Source: Lingula anatina (taxonomy: Eukaryota > Brachiopoda > Lingulata > Lingulida > Lingulidae). From it: a stretch of DNA of 31,582 bases. Both the position numbers and the translations under genes were made by a program. Location: contig NW_019775507.1 in assembly GCF_001039355.2 (NCBI RefSeq), positions 231,356-262,937 on the forward strand, written 5' to 3'. The notes beneath the pieces are model-generated. The model was not told where the DNA came from and did no database searches. It worked only from the letters and a program-made list of their open reading frames with translations. Below are positions 1-13,111 of the stretch, in pieces. Position 1 is the stretch's first letter, and every line of letters begins with the position of its first letter.

Positions 1-76
1 TATATATATATAAAGTTCAGTTTGGTACAATATTTTTATTTGTAAATGATTTAAATATATATATAAAGTTCAGTAA

Positions 77-352
<276 letters not shown>

Positions 353-593
353 CGACAGTTGACTAGTCAATTTTTTTCTTTTTGTTTCCTTTTTTAACGC
401 TATCGCTGAAAAGGTAAAAAAGAAAAAAGTCTCCTTTAGCATTATCTGTCGGTATGAATATAGCTTGTAGTTCTTTATTAAGTATACAATCCAGTCGAAT
501 TACACATTTGCATCACAAAATCCATTATTTTGCTAGATGATATGCTTTTAAGAAAGTTCTGAAGATAAATTGGAGTAAATCTGAGATGAATTG

Positions 594-599
594 AATAAA
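594..599 (+). terminator. Candidate poly(A) signal of the first SULT copy
   Basis: AATAAA lies about 240 bp downstream of the stop at 352, within ordinary 3' UTR distance. The hexamer is common by chance in AT-rich DNA, so this is only a plausible assignment. Confidence 0.3.
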
Positions 600-1035
600 G
601 GAACAACTTGATTAAAAATCAAATTCGTGGTTGAGCAATGCCGCTGAAAAAAAAGCTCCAGGATCAATAATTCTTTACATGCATATCCATGTACTTACTT
701 ATTTTTTTACATCTGATATTACTTAGCCAAGTTCGTTCGTTCTGATTTATATTCTACTGTTATTTAATCTGTGCTGTGCTTTATGAACGCTATCTCGTTA
801 GTGTTCTTTGTGTGTTATGGTTATGCCTTTACTCTGGTCAAATGGTGAGTTTGAGAACAACATAATATGGAAAAAAATCGTGTGTAAATCACTGTGATTA
901 TATGTAATAAATAATAATAAGGTGAGACTGTATACAATTACGGACTTTATACCATTATGCAACTGAAATGTTGACTGTAACGATAACCTGAGGTGATAAA
1001 AATAATCAGCTTAATTGAGACTGGACTTTGACAAG

Positions 1036-1225
1036 ATGGCTGAGGAGCAGGAGGAGGACACTATTTTTGAACTGACCGACGGAAACGGGCTTCAATTTCA
1101 GTGGAAGCAGTTTGGTGATTTGGTCGGAATTCACGGCTTTCCGAACCTGACGCAGCGTTTGAGGAAGCTATCAGATTTAATCGCACGTGCTGATGATGTA
1201 TGGGTCTGCGCCATGGCCAAATGTG
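1036..1225 (+). CDS. SULT: Orphan or alternative first exon of a SULT gene
   Basis: An ATG at 1036 opens 63 codons plus one base, ending at a good donor (G|GTAAG at 1226). The peptide matches exon 1 of the complete downstream gene at about half of the aligned positions (for example DGxGLxFxWKQF, PNxxQRxRxL, AKCG against PKCG). It ends in the same phase, inside the 5'-phosphosulfate-binding loop. It is 11 codons shorter at the N terminus. No exon 2-5 follows before the next exon 1 at 2762. It is therefore either an alternative first exon that splices over a transposon and the second exon 1 to reach 3925, or the remains of a lost gene copy. The Pro before the loop Lys is replaced by Ala (AMAKCG), which is unusual for the family and may mean relaxed constraint. 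The frame has no stop. Confidence 0.75.
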
Positions 1226-1276
1226 GTAAGATCCCATGTAGTTCTTCCATGAACGCTGATAACTGTTAGACTATAT

Positions 1277-2193
1277 CGGCCGATTTCATAAAGGAGGTTT
1301 AAAGTTAAACCTGGTCTAAAGTGAGTTTACACCAGGTTTAGGGATTGCCTGCATTTCATAAAGGAGGTTTTAGTATTGGACCAGTGGTCTAGTAAAACCT
1401 GGCTTAACATCATTCTAAACCTGGTCTAGACAGGTTTGTGTTTCATAATTGAGGTCTAAGTTTTTGATACCCGGATTATGGACTCGGACCAAGTCTAAAA
1501 ATAAACCTGGTCAGACCCAGGTTTAACTCTGTAGCTTGGAAAAAAGATGACTGACGTAGACTTGCGTGATATTTGAGCACTTAACAATTTGGACGCAAGA
1601 AGACGCCCCGAGCGTCGCCGACGCATTTTTCGAGCCAGGGTTAATTATTTTGATTTCTATGATGAACAAGATTTCAAAATCAGGTTCAGAATTTCTGAAG
1701 AAATAGCACGTGAGGTCATAGCACTGATAGAGGATCGGTTAGCACCCTATACATTGAGAAATCGCAGCATTTCACCGGAGCTTTCTTTGATTCAATGCTG
1801 TTGGACTTCTCCTTTATTAGTTCTGAGATGTATCCCTTTTCTTCAGCAGAAAAATTATCCGCTCTCTTTCGGCTCATTTTCACGTGCTCTTTACTTCCAA
1901 AGTTTTTTTCCCATATGAGCTACACAGCTTATCTGCTTCAACGCTAGTGTGTGTCATCTGTTCATTTACGCCTACCTGATTGACACAGTTCAGTGATTTC
2001 TTTGTCTATGTAATCCTGTTACATTCAAGAGGAGGTCAAGGACAAGTTAAAACTGGTTTAGCTAAACCTGGTTTTCTGGCTTTCCTACACTGTTAGTGAA
2101 ATGCAATTTAGGTCTTGAGTTAGACCAGGTTTTGCTAGACTAGGTTTTAGCCTTAAACTAGGTTTACTTAAACCTCCTTTATGAAATCGGCCG
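1277..2193 (+). mobile_element. Non-autonomous PIF/Harbinger-like DNA transposon, 917 bp
   Basis: The ends are inverted repeats of the form CGGCCGATTTCATAAAGGAG at the left (from 1277) and its complement at the right (to 2193), continuing for roughly 25 bases. They are flanked by a 3-bp direct repeat TAT (1274-1276 and 2194-2196). A 3-bp target duplication plus an internal HARBI1-like transposase fragment point to the PIF/Harbinger superfamily, although its usual target is TWA. The left end carries a second copy of the 18-base end core ATTTCATAAAGGAGGTTT at 1353-1370, exactly 70 bp from the first at 1283-1300. Both subterminal zones are crowded with AAACCTGGTCTA-like half sites in both orientations. 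The element lies between the two SULT first exons. Confidence 0.85.
1589..1795 (+). pseudogene. HARBI1-like transposase N-terminal remnant
   Basis: An open stretch within the 917-bp element reads RRRPERRRRIFRARVNY, then RFRISEEIAREVIALIEDRL, then TLRNRSISPELSLIQ. This pattern (basic start, FRxR, RFRxS, RNxxISPEL) is the usual N-terminal region of PIF/Harbinger nucleases (HARBI1 family). There is no ATG at its beginning. The similarity stops after SPELSLIQ, where the frame appears shifted, and a stop follows at 1916-1918. The catalytic DDE region is absent. The element would therefore need a transposase supplied from elsewhere. Confidence 0.7.
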
Positions 2194-2761
2194 TATGTGT
2201 TTAATGGTCCACGCAGAATTAATTTGTCCAATTCAAACTGGGAATAGTTTAATTTACGCCAGCAGATGGAAATGTTCACAGAGGGATAACGTTGTGACAC
2301 ACAGGTAGGCCCACCTGCAGGCATAAAAGGAGACCTAGTTATTGGAAGGTCACAAATACTACAATACAATGTCACAATAGTGCGTCCAAACTTGAAGAAG
2401 TCTGTGCAACTGACACAGTTCACTAAAAAATTATACACTTTTCACTGTGTCCATGAAGGTTTTTTTCGTGGAAACGTCATAATTACGTGTAACTCTTGTT
2501 TCCATTACTCGAAAGACATATAAATCACATTCAGTCGGAGTTTTATGACTTTATTGTGAACTCAGTTAATATTTACTAATTGATTGAAGCGCAGTAATGT
2601 AGTGTGTGTGTGTGTGCGTGTGCATGTGTGTGGTCATTCGCGAGCACGGACTCTTGTCTCAGCCTCTACCAAGTGCACTTAAAGTAGGTCACAAAAAATA
2701 ACAACAAGGCCCCCTACAAGAAACTGCACTGGTATGACTTGAAATATCAGTAGAGTACAAC

Positions 2762-5541
<2,780 letters not shown>

Positions 5542-5860
5542 TGACTAAAAAATTTAGGGAATCTTAAATTACATACTAACACCACACAGACAACAAATTT
5601 CAGGTGCAGGGTAAGGCTGGGGGGAAACCATTCTGAGAAAAAATTAATACAAATTGCTGGGAGGGGGGATAAAGGAGCACATTGGAGATAATTTGACTGG
5701 ACTATCGACCAACGAACACATATTTTGAATACTTATTAGGAATTGTGTACAGAAGAACATAATTTAAAAAAATGTACTTTTATAACAATATCAGCAAGTC
5801 AAGCTGTTCAAGAATAGAACGGGGATATAACCATGTGGAAATATAACCATGTGGATTCAA

Positions 5861-5866
5861 AATAAA
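5861..5866 (+). terminator. Candidate poly(A) signal of the complete SULT gene
   Basis: AATAAA lies about 320 bp downstream of the stop at 5541. Copy B of the duplication reads differently at the aligned place. The assignment rests only on position and hexamer. Confidence 0.3.
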
Positions 5867-6146
5867 TTGTATTGAAATAAGAATATCCAGTACATCGAAG
5901 GGCATTTTTGAAATAAGAATAAAAAATTCTAGATATTATACGTGTCTATATCATATACGAATGCATGAAACAAATAATGGAAAACGGTACTTATAAAGGA
6001 AGAAGGGGTATCAACAGATTTATTGTTTTAGCCGTCTCTGCGAATGTTACATGGTGGGAGAGATGATACCCATCAGAGTTGTTACACGTGTCTCACCTAT
6101 CGCATTCTTTTTGACACTACCGTAAATGACCATTGTTTGCTAACTT

Positions 6147-6488
6147 AAAGGGATAATAACTGCTCGTTTTGGCCAAAAAAAATGAATTTTCCCGGAGTAA
6201 ACAACAATTTTCCCATACTAACCAAGGGTTAACGAATCCATTTCTACATTCAAAGTTAGTCCCTGTTTTTTTCTAAAAAGTTTGGTTTTATGTTATAATC
6301 TCTTAAGATATTATTACAGAGTATAGCCATCTAGAGAGATCACGTGGTCTGATGACAAGCTCAGAGATCAGAATAATAGCTATAACAGCCGTTATTGTGG
6401 TAAAACAGAATATATTATATTTCTATGAGTTGTTTACAATGTTTTTACTGTGAAATATAGATTTCATATGAAGAGTTATTATCCCTTT
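6147..6488. mobile_element. 342-bp MITE-like element with 15-bp terminal inverted repeats
   Basis: AAAGGGATAATAACT at 6147-6161 and its perfect complement at 6474-6488 bound a non-coding segment. The homologous place in copy B (about 11968-11985, around CAACTTTAATGAAACTTTAC) continues without it, so this is an insertion into copy A after the duplication, or a clean loss from B. I could not define a clear target duplication, so the superfamily is undecided. Confidence 0.7.
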
Positions 6489-6749
6489 GAACGATTCTTT
6501 ACGCCCTTTTTACAAGGAAATGGATTTCTCATATCGAAAGTTATTTTGCTATAGTGAATGAATTATATACCCTTAATGAATTATATACCCTTAAGTATTT
6601 GGTCCATAAGTTAGAGCAAGAACAACCATAAATTTATGAATGCTGAAGAAATGGAGTTATATAACTATTAAACTGTTATACATGTATAACTGAAAAACAG
6701 CGAAAGATGAAAGGTGATTTGTCTTGAAGGGAAATATTCCAAGACATCA

Positions 6750-8190
6750 ATAAAGACAATATATTTAAATTTCCATGTTGGAATGGAAAACGGTAGCATT
6801 GTTGTTATTAAGCGCTGAATAGATGATAGCATATACCTCTTGCTGTTTTTGCCTAAGACTAAGGAAAATAAGTATATCTTCAAAGGAAAATAAGTACATC
6901 TTCATCTATTTTTCAAAATTTCAAAACGCAAATTAACAATTTTAGAATTAATTTTGGATCAGATTTTCTAGTTGAAATGAATTGTTTATCGGGCAATACT
7001 AAAGATTATACTGAAAGTGAAACATTTTGGTATTCCTTATCCAGTGTGCAAAGACTGTAAACAGCAACAACCGGATACAGATACAGTATACATGTACATG
7101 TATTGTGAACTGTACAATATTTACTCTATCTGTAACAGTTTCGTCCTTGGTTTGAATTACCCTCAGATGATCGTAAATTGAATGAAATTGATGATAAGAA
7201 CAGCAGTTCTGGTTAAAAGAGTTAAAGGTATGCCATCAGCGTTTGCAACTGAAAAAGACCTTGAATGAATGAAGTACATGTATCTAAGTAAAAAAGAACA
7301 AACTGCAGTCAAAGCAGGCAGTAAAATAAAACAGACTGGTTATCTTATCATACAAAAGAAATATGTCCGCCAACGCTACTCTTAGATAAAAAATTTACAA
7401 CTGATACCTCAGGCAAAACGTGACAATTAGTCTTTAATTCTGGGTCAGATAACATTCTGGACAATCGTGCACCTCATTATCGGGTAGTGTGGTCCGATCT
7501 ACCGGTGAATTCGGGATCATTCGGTCCCGAGTCTGGTAGTTGGGTAGGCTTGAAACTGCAGCGTGTGCCGCTACAAGCCTTGTCATCGAGAGCACAGCAA
7601 CGAGAAGCACTTGAGCAACTGGTGCTATTGAGACGGTCTGGGTGATGGTTCATCCTTCAATGATCTAGCCAATGTTGGAAATGTTTCGCATTTGTCAGTA
7701 TCCTACCACAATAACTTCTGAAGGTGACCTTAAGCACTTGCAGCTTTAGTTAGAGACCACGTGGCTATCCTACAAAAGGTTAATACTGACAAAATAGCAT
7801 GCGTTCTGTTAGGGCAAACCCCTGGTTTGAGAACCTGAAGTAAAGATACTAACTTGACATAACTAGTTTTCAATAAAATAACGATTAAAAAAACCCAGCA
7901 AATTCAGCTTTTGCTCACCTTCAAGCAAAACGAACATAATGAATGCATAAGGAATGCATTTCTGTAAAAAAAGTTTACTGGAAAGAACATCGCAGGGTTC
8001 GACTATTGAGCCTATTGGGGGTAGCAAATCCACTACTAATATAATATAATATAATATAATGCTGTATACAATAATCTGTGTTGAGCTAGTTGTTCCTTTT
8101 TCCACAGAAACTTTGAACGTGAAACCTTTATATAGAAAAGGCGTTTATTTCCTGTAATTTTTTTGGGGTTGTAATTCCTGGGACATTCTC
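6750..8190. other. Spacer between duplication copies, no gene recognised
   Basis: The stretch is AT-rich with a somewhat GC-richer patch at about 7440-7760. No ORF in it shows family motifs or sensible splice sites. A GGTTCGA at 7996 looks like a T-arm core but has no surrounding tRNA fold that I can find. The only clear repeat is the short ATAAT run. Confidence 0.6.
8037..8060. repeat. (ATAAT)n microsatellite
   Basis: Almost five perfect ATAAT units form this short array. It is unremarkable apart from lying just left of the copy B breakpoint. Confidence 0.9.
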
Positions 8191-8649
8191 GTGATGGAGA
8201 TGGAGACTGGTAAATTTAATTCATTTTTTCCAAAGATATGATAAAAAGGGATAAATAATTTTAAGTGTGTAAATTTTTAATCATGATCCAGCGAGTCACG
8301 TACTTAAAATTGCCGAATTCCTCAGGAAAACTATCGACCATAAGCTCTGTGAAGCAATTTCAGAGATATGCAGTTTTAATCACATGAAAAAAGCCAAACA
8401 ATCAAAAGAGGTGGCGGGTCCTGAAGGTGAAAAACACACCAAGTCGGAGGAAAGAATGTGGCGCGACACGGTTCCTGGAATATATAGAAAAGGTTGGAAA
8501 CTTAAAGTAGAAATTTACAGTAACAGAATTTATGTGTAACCAGAAAAAATCTCTAAAGCCTAGATTTCATTTACCATACGTAAACGGTTTTCCGTACGAT
8601 TTTTTTCCATCGTAGGTAGCTAGGTGCTACGGCGAGTACGTCTGCATTA

Positions 8650-9549
8650 AGCCTCGGTCACAACCGGACGCACGAATTTCAGGATTGTACGTCCCCTGCG
8701 ATTTTTGGGTGCTGCGGAGGCCGTGGAGGTCGTGGAGGTAGAGGAGAGTCTGCCTTGCGAGTCGCAAGGGCCACATGAGATGTCCTTTCAAGCAGGGACG
8801 CTAATTGCAAGGAGCGATGGCCGTGGAAATTGTACTCATTAAATGATTTATTGAGTTTGTTTTGCTTCCTGTGTACGTGGCACACACTCACCACTTACGA
8901 AGGGAATGCAACGCACGGCGAAAGTAGTGCCCGTTTGCGTCAGTTTTGCTTCACACGTTTGTGGTGACGTACTGACGGCGTACTTCAATTTTGCTTCCTG
9001 TTCTCCTCTTCTTTCTTCTTCCTCCTCCCTTTTTTCTACTATGTAAGCTTCTTTCTCTTGCCTTTTGGAGGCATATTAGAAACTAAATTGAGCAAAAATT
9101 TGAAAATTTTGAAAATTGTTGTACACGTTACACAGTCGACGTTCATTGTAAAGACACGAGCGTGCGTCGTGAGCAAGCCTTTTATACACCAGACGTGGGG
9201 GTGACGCACGTGCGACGCATTCCCGGTGTGCCCTCGACTATGTTCGTTAGTTGTGAGAGCGTGCACCTTACTCAACACGCAAAGGGCACTTGCTCCTTCA
9301 TTGCTTGCGACGTGCGTCTTGCACAACGCGCGTCTCTCTTGCTAACTCCGTGCGAGGGAAGCAAATTACGCTTACGGCCTCGCTGTTCGCAGGCTATTCG
9401 TAGAATCTTTTGGACATGACCAACATCCTCCGCACGTGTCTGCGAACTCGAAATTTCGTAAGAAGGACTTGCGTGGGAAGTGAGATTCTGCCCAAAATTT
9501 GGACGCAAACAGCCCGTAAGAGCCCGTACGGCCGGTTGTGACCGAGGCT
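8650..9549. mobile_element. Inner 900-bp Harbinger-type TIR element
   Basis: The perfect 18-bp inverted repeat AGCCTCGGTCACAACCGG (8650-8667) and its complement (9532-9549) are flanked by the direct repeat TTA (8647-8649 and 9550-9552). A TTA target duplication is the hallmark of PIF/Harbinger elements. The interior is visibly richer in G+C than its surroundings and has a long pyrimidine tract at about 8990-9040. No transposase is recognisable, so it is non-autonomous. It sits within the outer element (8557-10107), whose ends also begin AGCCT, so the two may be related. Confidence 0.85.
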
Positions 9550-9979
9550 TTACATACGGATACCATGTCATTTCTCCGACATGACCTAGAGGTCGCGTAA
9601 CGAAAAATCGGTTGTTGGTTGAAGAGTAATCACACGTAGCCCTTTCAGTCTCAGTGCTGTTGCCGCACGCCTTTTGTGCGGCTTCCTTGAAGATCGATAC
9701 GTTGTCTGTACAGCCCCCTACGGTTTTAAGCCCCCATGTTGCCAGACTTTAAATACATAAAAATGAATTACTCTGATTTCTTTACTTTTGCTATGCCTCT
9801 TAAAACAGAGGTGGAAGAGAATGGGATCAAGAACAGGTTCAACCTGTATCAATATCACCGAAAGTCCACCGAACATTGCCCGTACAGGAACTGTGCTATC
9901 CCATCTACGATAACGCTACGGCCTACCAGTTTACGATTTCAAAAAAATTGTCCAAAGTATTAGCATTACAAAATTACTT

Positions 9980-10005
9980 GAATTCGTACGATGTCGTACG
10001 AATTC
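9980..10005. repeat. Perfect 12-bp-arm palindrome
   Basis: GAATTCGTACGA and its exact complement are separated by TG. The palindrome lies inside the outer TIR element near its right end and could form a short hairpin or be a protein-binding site of the element. Confidence 0.9.
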
Positions 10006-10306
10006 TCAAGGCCACCGCTTGTCTCCGTACAGACGACGCACGAAAAGGGATTTGGGGCAGTATACGAGCACCGTACGGACATCGCATGGCAAATATAATC
10101 TAGGCTTTAACTACATACATGTTAGGTATGTTGCTCGTCAATTAATCATCTGAGTGCTGAAAACAAATAATTTAAACGGTCAGTTCTTCATTCCTACCTC
10201 AGTACTACATGTAAACTCCCTTACTTAAAAAAGTGGGATCCTTATGCAGAGCAATACATCACTCGAAAGGATACGTCAAGAATGAATCTGGGAGCATGAC
10301 CACCCA

Positions 10307-10480
10307 GTTATAGTTCATCATAATAATGCCACTCCCCATATAGCCATTTTAGCAGAAGGCTGGTCATATGCAAACCAGTATCAGACCCTCCACTGGCCAA
10401 CGCAATCCCCAGATCTGAACAACCTTCAAAATGCATGGGGCATACTCGGGAGAGGATTGCTGAGGGATAACCCTGCAAAC
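10307..10480 (+). pseudogene. Tc1/mariner transposase remnant
   Basis: A 58-codon open stretch contains HHNNATPHIA, then LHWPTQSPDLNNLQNAWG. This is the conserved (H)DNAxxH ... WPxxSPDLNPIExxW block of Tc1/mariner DDE transposases. The second catalytic Asp of HDN is Asn here, the PIE motif reads NLQ, and only this small part of the enzyme survives. It is a dead fragment in the expanded pseudogene intron. Confidence 0.85.
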
Positions 10481-11153
10481 AGAAATTATCTTATATTATC
10501 TTTGCATTTGTAGGTGGAACGCCATCACTCCGCAAACAATATAGAACCTTTTTGACTCCATGCTCAGACGCGTTAGGTGCGTTTTCGATTCAAAGGATAC
10601 TGTGCAAAACACTAAGATACGATTTTGTTTTTTTATGGTCAGTTTAGTCACTGGTTGTAGTGGAAAAAATCATTCCAGAAGTTAAGTTTAAAAAAAGGGA
10701 CTGTTTTATGACTTGTTTTTCTATGTCATTTTACGCATTTTGTAGTGGGAACGACCCTTTTTTGAAAGGGGAGTATATCTTTAATTTTTGCAACTCATTA
10801 CTGGTATATTCCAATAACTTAAGGGTGAAAACACAGTTTACTTTGTTTGCTTTACCTTTCGATTCTGTTTAATGTGTTATTTTACAGTAAAAGCTGGTGA
10901 CTGGAAGAACCATTTTACTGTGACTCAGAACGAACGCTTTGAGGTTCTTTACCAGGAAAGGAAGCGACCTGACCATGGATTTTGTAGTTGCTTAACGAAA
11001 TCTACAATTACATACTGGTGCACTGGAAACAAATTTGGGCGGAGGAGGGTTGGTATTATTCCGAACAAAAAGACATTTAGCTACATGGAGGAAGGATGGC
11101 GGCGTAAAACTATGTGCCTAAGATGATGTGTATAATTAAAGTATAGATAGTTA

Positions 11154-11154
<1 letters not shown>

Positions 11155-11186
<32 letters not shown>
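11155..11186. repeat. (ATT)n microsatellite
   Basis: This perfect trinucleotide run of about 32 bases lies downstream of the SULT pseudogene exon 5. Copy A has no such array at the aligned position. Confidence 0.95.
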
Positions 11187-11338
11187 GTTTATTCTGAATT
11201 GTGAGTGAAGTATTCACAAATAAATGACATCATTTTACTTTTTTCACATTATCAGCAAGTCATCCAGAAGTACGCGCAATACAATTTTTGGGCTTCAAAA
11301 ATTGGACAGGGCTCTTTCCCCCATGCCTCCTGTACTTA

Positions 11339-11583
11339 GACTGCGTTCTCATAAACCCATCGCACTAGCTTGATCGATCTAACTCTGTGGGGCTTCTTGC
11401 TAAAGTGCTTTCAGTGTAATCAGTTTAATTGTCTGGCACGCCCCCTTGAGTAACTAGGGGTAATTGACTATCGATAATTACCCCATTGCAGTTTGAGTAG
11501 GCGCTTACATTGAATGCAATTTAGGGAGAATCCCCACAGTTATATTGATCCAGCTTGTGTGATGGGTTTATGGTAACGCCCCC
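11339..11583. mobile_element. 245-bp element with long (about 50 bp) terminal inverted repeats
   Basis: The left end reads GCGTT, two or three bases, then CATAAACCCATCGCACTAGC, and continues to CTGTGGGG. The right end on the other strand reads GCGTTACCATAAACCCATCA and continues to ACTGTGGGG. The dinucleotide TA lies outside both ends (11337-11338 and 11584-11585), as for Tc1/mariner-type MITEs. A central perfect inverted repeat GGGGTAATT / AATTACCCC lies inside. Copy A of the duplication has no such element between ATCAGCAAGTCA and AACCATGT. Confidence 0.75.
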
Positions 11584-11600
11584 TATGACTTCACGCGGTT

Positions 11601-11606
<6 letters not shown>

Positions 11607-11640
<34 letters not shown>
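11607..11640. repeat. (GT)17 microsatellite
   Basis: A perfect GT run lies 20 bp to the right of the long-TIR element. Confidence 0.97.
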
Positions 11641-11645
<5 letters not shown>

Positions 11646-13088
11646 GAGTGGGGTCAATCGAGCCTTCTCAACCCCTACAACCATGTACATTCAAAATTTA
11701 TACATAGTGAAATTTGGATATACATGACAGGAAGTGGTATTTAATCAAGATGAAAAGCTAAATATTATACATGTCATATGAGACCTCACTTGACATTTGA
11801 GGTACGCATGAAACGAATTATTGAAAACTGGATTTAAACTAAAGCAGGGCTGAAAAGACTGTTTTAGCCGTCACTGCGAATATTACATGGACGGAGAGAT
11901 AAAAGTACCCGTCACAAATTAAACTTGTCTCACCTAGCACATTCTCATTAGCACTACCATAATTATATTTTGTCCGTCAACTTTAATGAAACTTTACACT
12001 GTTTTATAAATAGTTACTTTATTATAGTGAATAAATTATATATCCTAAATTCCAGTATTTGGTATATTAGTTTAGAACAATAGTTCTTTTGAAACCGGGC
12101 CCAGTAATAAACAACAATCAAGCACAATTTTACACAGATATAAGATTATTAGGCTCGTAGGGGAAATCTAAAATAGAAAAATAGAAAATGTGTCTAAATT
12201 TCAATCCATGAGTAATATAGCAAGTATTGGCCTACTTGTGCGATAATAAAATGGTAATAAAAGGTAATTTGTCGTGTAAGGGGTTAATTTTAAGAATTGA
12301 AAAGAAAAAATATATATTATTAAATTTTCTGTACTAATCTGCATGTATGATATTTAATTATAATTAGACGATAATATTTTAACTTTTTTTGTATCACTTC
12401 TTCCTTTAGTTTTCAACATTGACATTGGACATTGACATTTTATTTAAATTTATTTTGGATATGATATCCATGTGTCACATCGGAAACAAGATGAAAATTT
12501 TAAAATTATCCAAATCAAGGATGCAATTTTCATCAGGTAAGTTGACTACTTTATTTTACCGCCTTGAAAAGTTAAAGGAATTCTCAAACAAAATTTTCAT
12601 AAGCTATGTTACGTTATGACAAAACTGTGTTGAGTTTTTTATTCTGAATGGTATTTTACACAGGATTTTTGCGCCCAATTTAATTTTCCTCGAAAAAAGA
12701 GGATTTTTATTCGCACGGTACAAACGAAGCGTTTGGCGTCCCTGAACCTGGTTTAGATGTTTTAAATAAGTTCTAATTAAATGGTTTCAAATTAATCAGC
12801 ATGCGTTTAAACCGCCTTATTTTTTTAGCATTTTACAAATGAGAAAGCAACTATAGACATCAGGGTTTCATCGTTTTTAAGATAAAAATAAGCAACTTTG
12901 CAGGTTATCCAGATATAAAAGGGACATTATCATATGTGTATAGTGTATCTTCAATGAGATCGCGACTGGCATCGCTGGGCCCTTTCATACTGTATTATAA
13001 ATATACACAATAAAAAGTGTCACTTGTTTACAAAAAGCAATAATTTCCTTTTTCATATTTTTGCTCATGTGTGATGTACAAATAATCT

Positions 13089-13111
13089 TATATATATATA
13101 TATATATATAT
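13089..13111. repeat. (TA)n microsatellite
   Basis: This is a 23-base TA run, followed by two shorter ATATAT tracts separated by GACTT. Confidence 0.95.

Larger units (their letters stand above)
8557..10107. mobile_element. Outer TIR element, interrupted by a nested element
   Basis: The left end AAAGCCTAGATTTCATTTAC and the right end, read on the other strand, AAAGCCTAGATTATATTTGC are imperfect inverted repeats about 25 bases long, ending ACCATACG and GCCATGCG. TAA occurs on both outer sides (8554-8556 and 10108-10110), consistent with a 3-bp target duplication give or take one base. Without the nested 900-bp element and one TTA it is roughly 650 bp. It is rich in CGTACG words near both ends and codes for nothing I recognise. 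It lies in the intron of the SULT pseudogene. Confidence 0.65.
8285..10994 (+). pseudogene. SULT: SULT pseudogene fragment (exons 4 and 5 only)
   Basis: Exon 4 copy (8285-8492) has exactly the same length as the functional exon, has no stop or gap, and keeps its donor. Its acceptor CAG has become CAT (8282-8284). Exon 5 copy (10888-10994) retains an acceptor and GDWKNHFTV, but the codon spanning the junction changes from Gly to Val, which destroys the first Gly of GxxGxxK. An 8-bp deletion relative to the functional exon, after the codons for YQE, then shifts the frame past the old stop. Exons 1-3 are absent upstream. The intron between them is stretched from 273 bp to about 2.4 kb by transposons. 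I judge it non-functional as a sulfotransferase. Its near-intact exon 4 suggests the loss is not ancient or that it was once used. Confidence 0.9.
8194..12290 (+). repeat. Segmental duplication, copy B (expanded by insertions)
   Basis: This segment repeats 4856 to about 6740. It starts abruptly at TGGAGATGGAGACTGG; sequence to the left does not resemble the SULT intron or exon 3, so exons 1-3 were apparently never part of this copy. It is more than twice as long as copy A because of the nested TIR elements, a mariner remnant, an ATT array, a long-TIR element and a GT array. The right end is approximate, near AAAAGGTAATTTGTCG. Confidence 0.8.

Noticed and set aside
7990-8010. GGTTCGA resembling a tRNA T-arm
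   Set aside because: No acceptor, D or anticodon stems could be paired around it on either strand.
9039-9571. Overlapping ORFs of 64-99 codons on both strands
   Set aside because: They lie in the G+C-rich interior of the inner TIR element, show no transposase motif, and overlap one another in several frames.
9736-10103. Two overlapping + strand ORFs of about 75 codons
   Set aside because: They lie inside the outer TIR element, have no recognisable motif, and one runs into the element's right terminal repeat.
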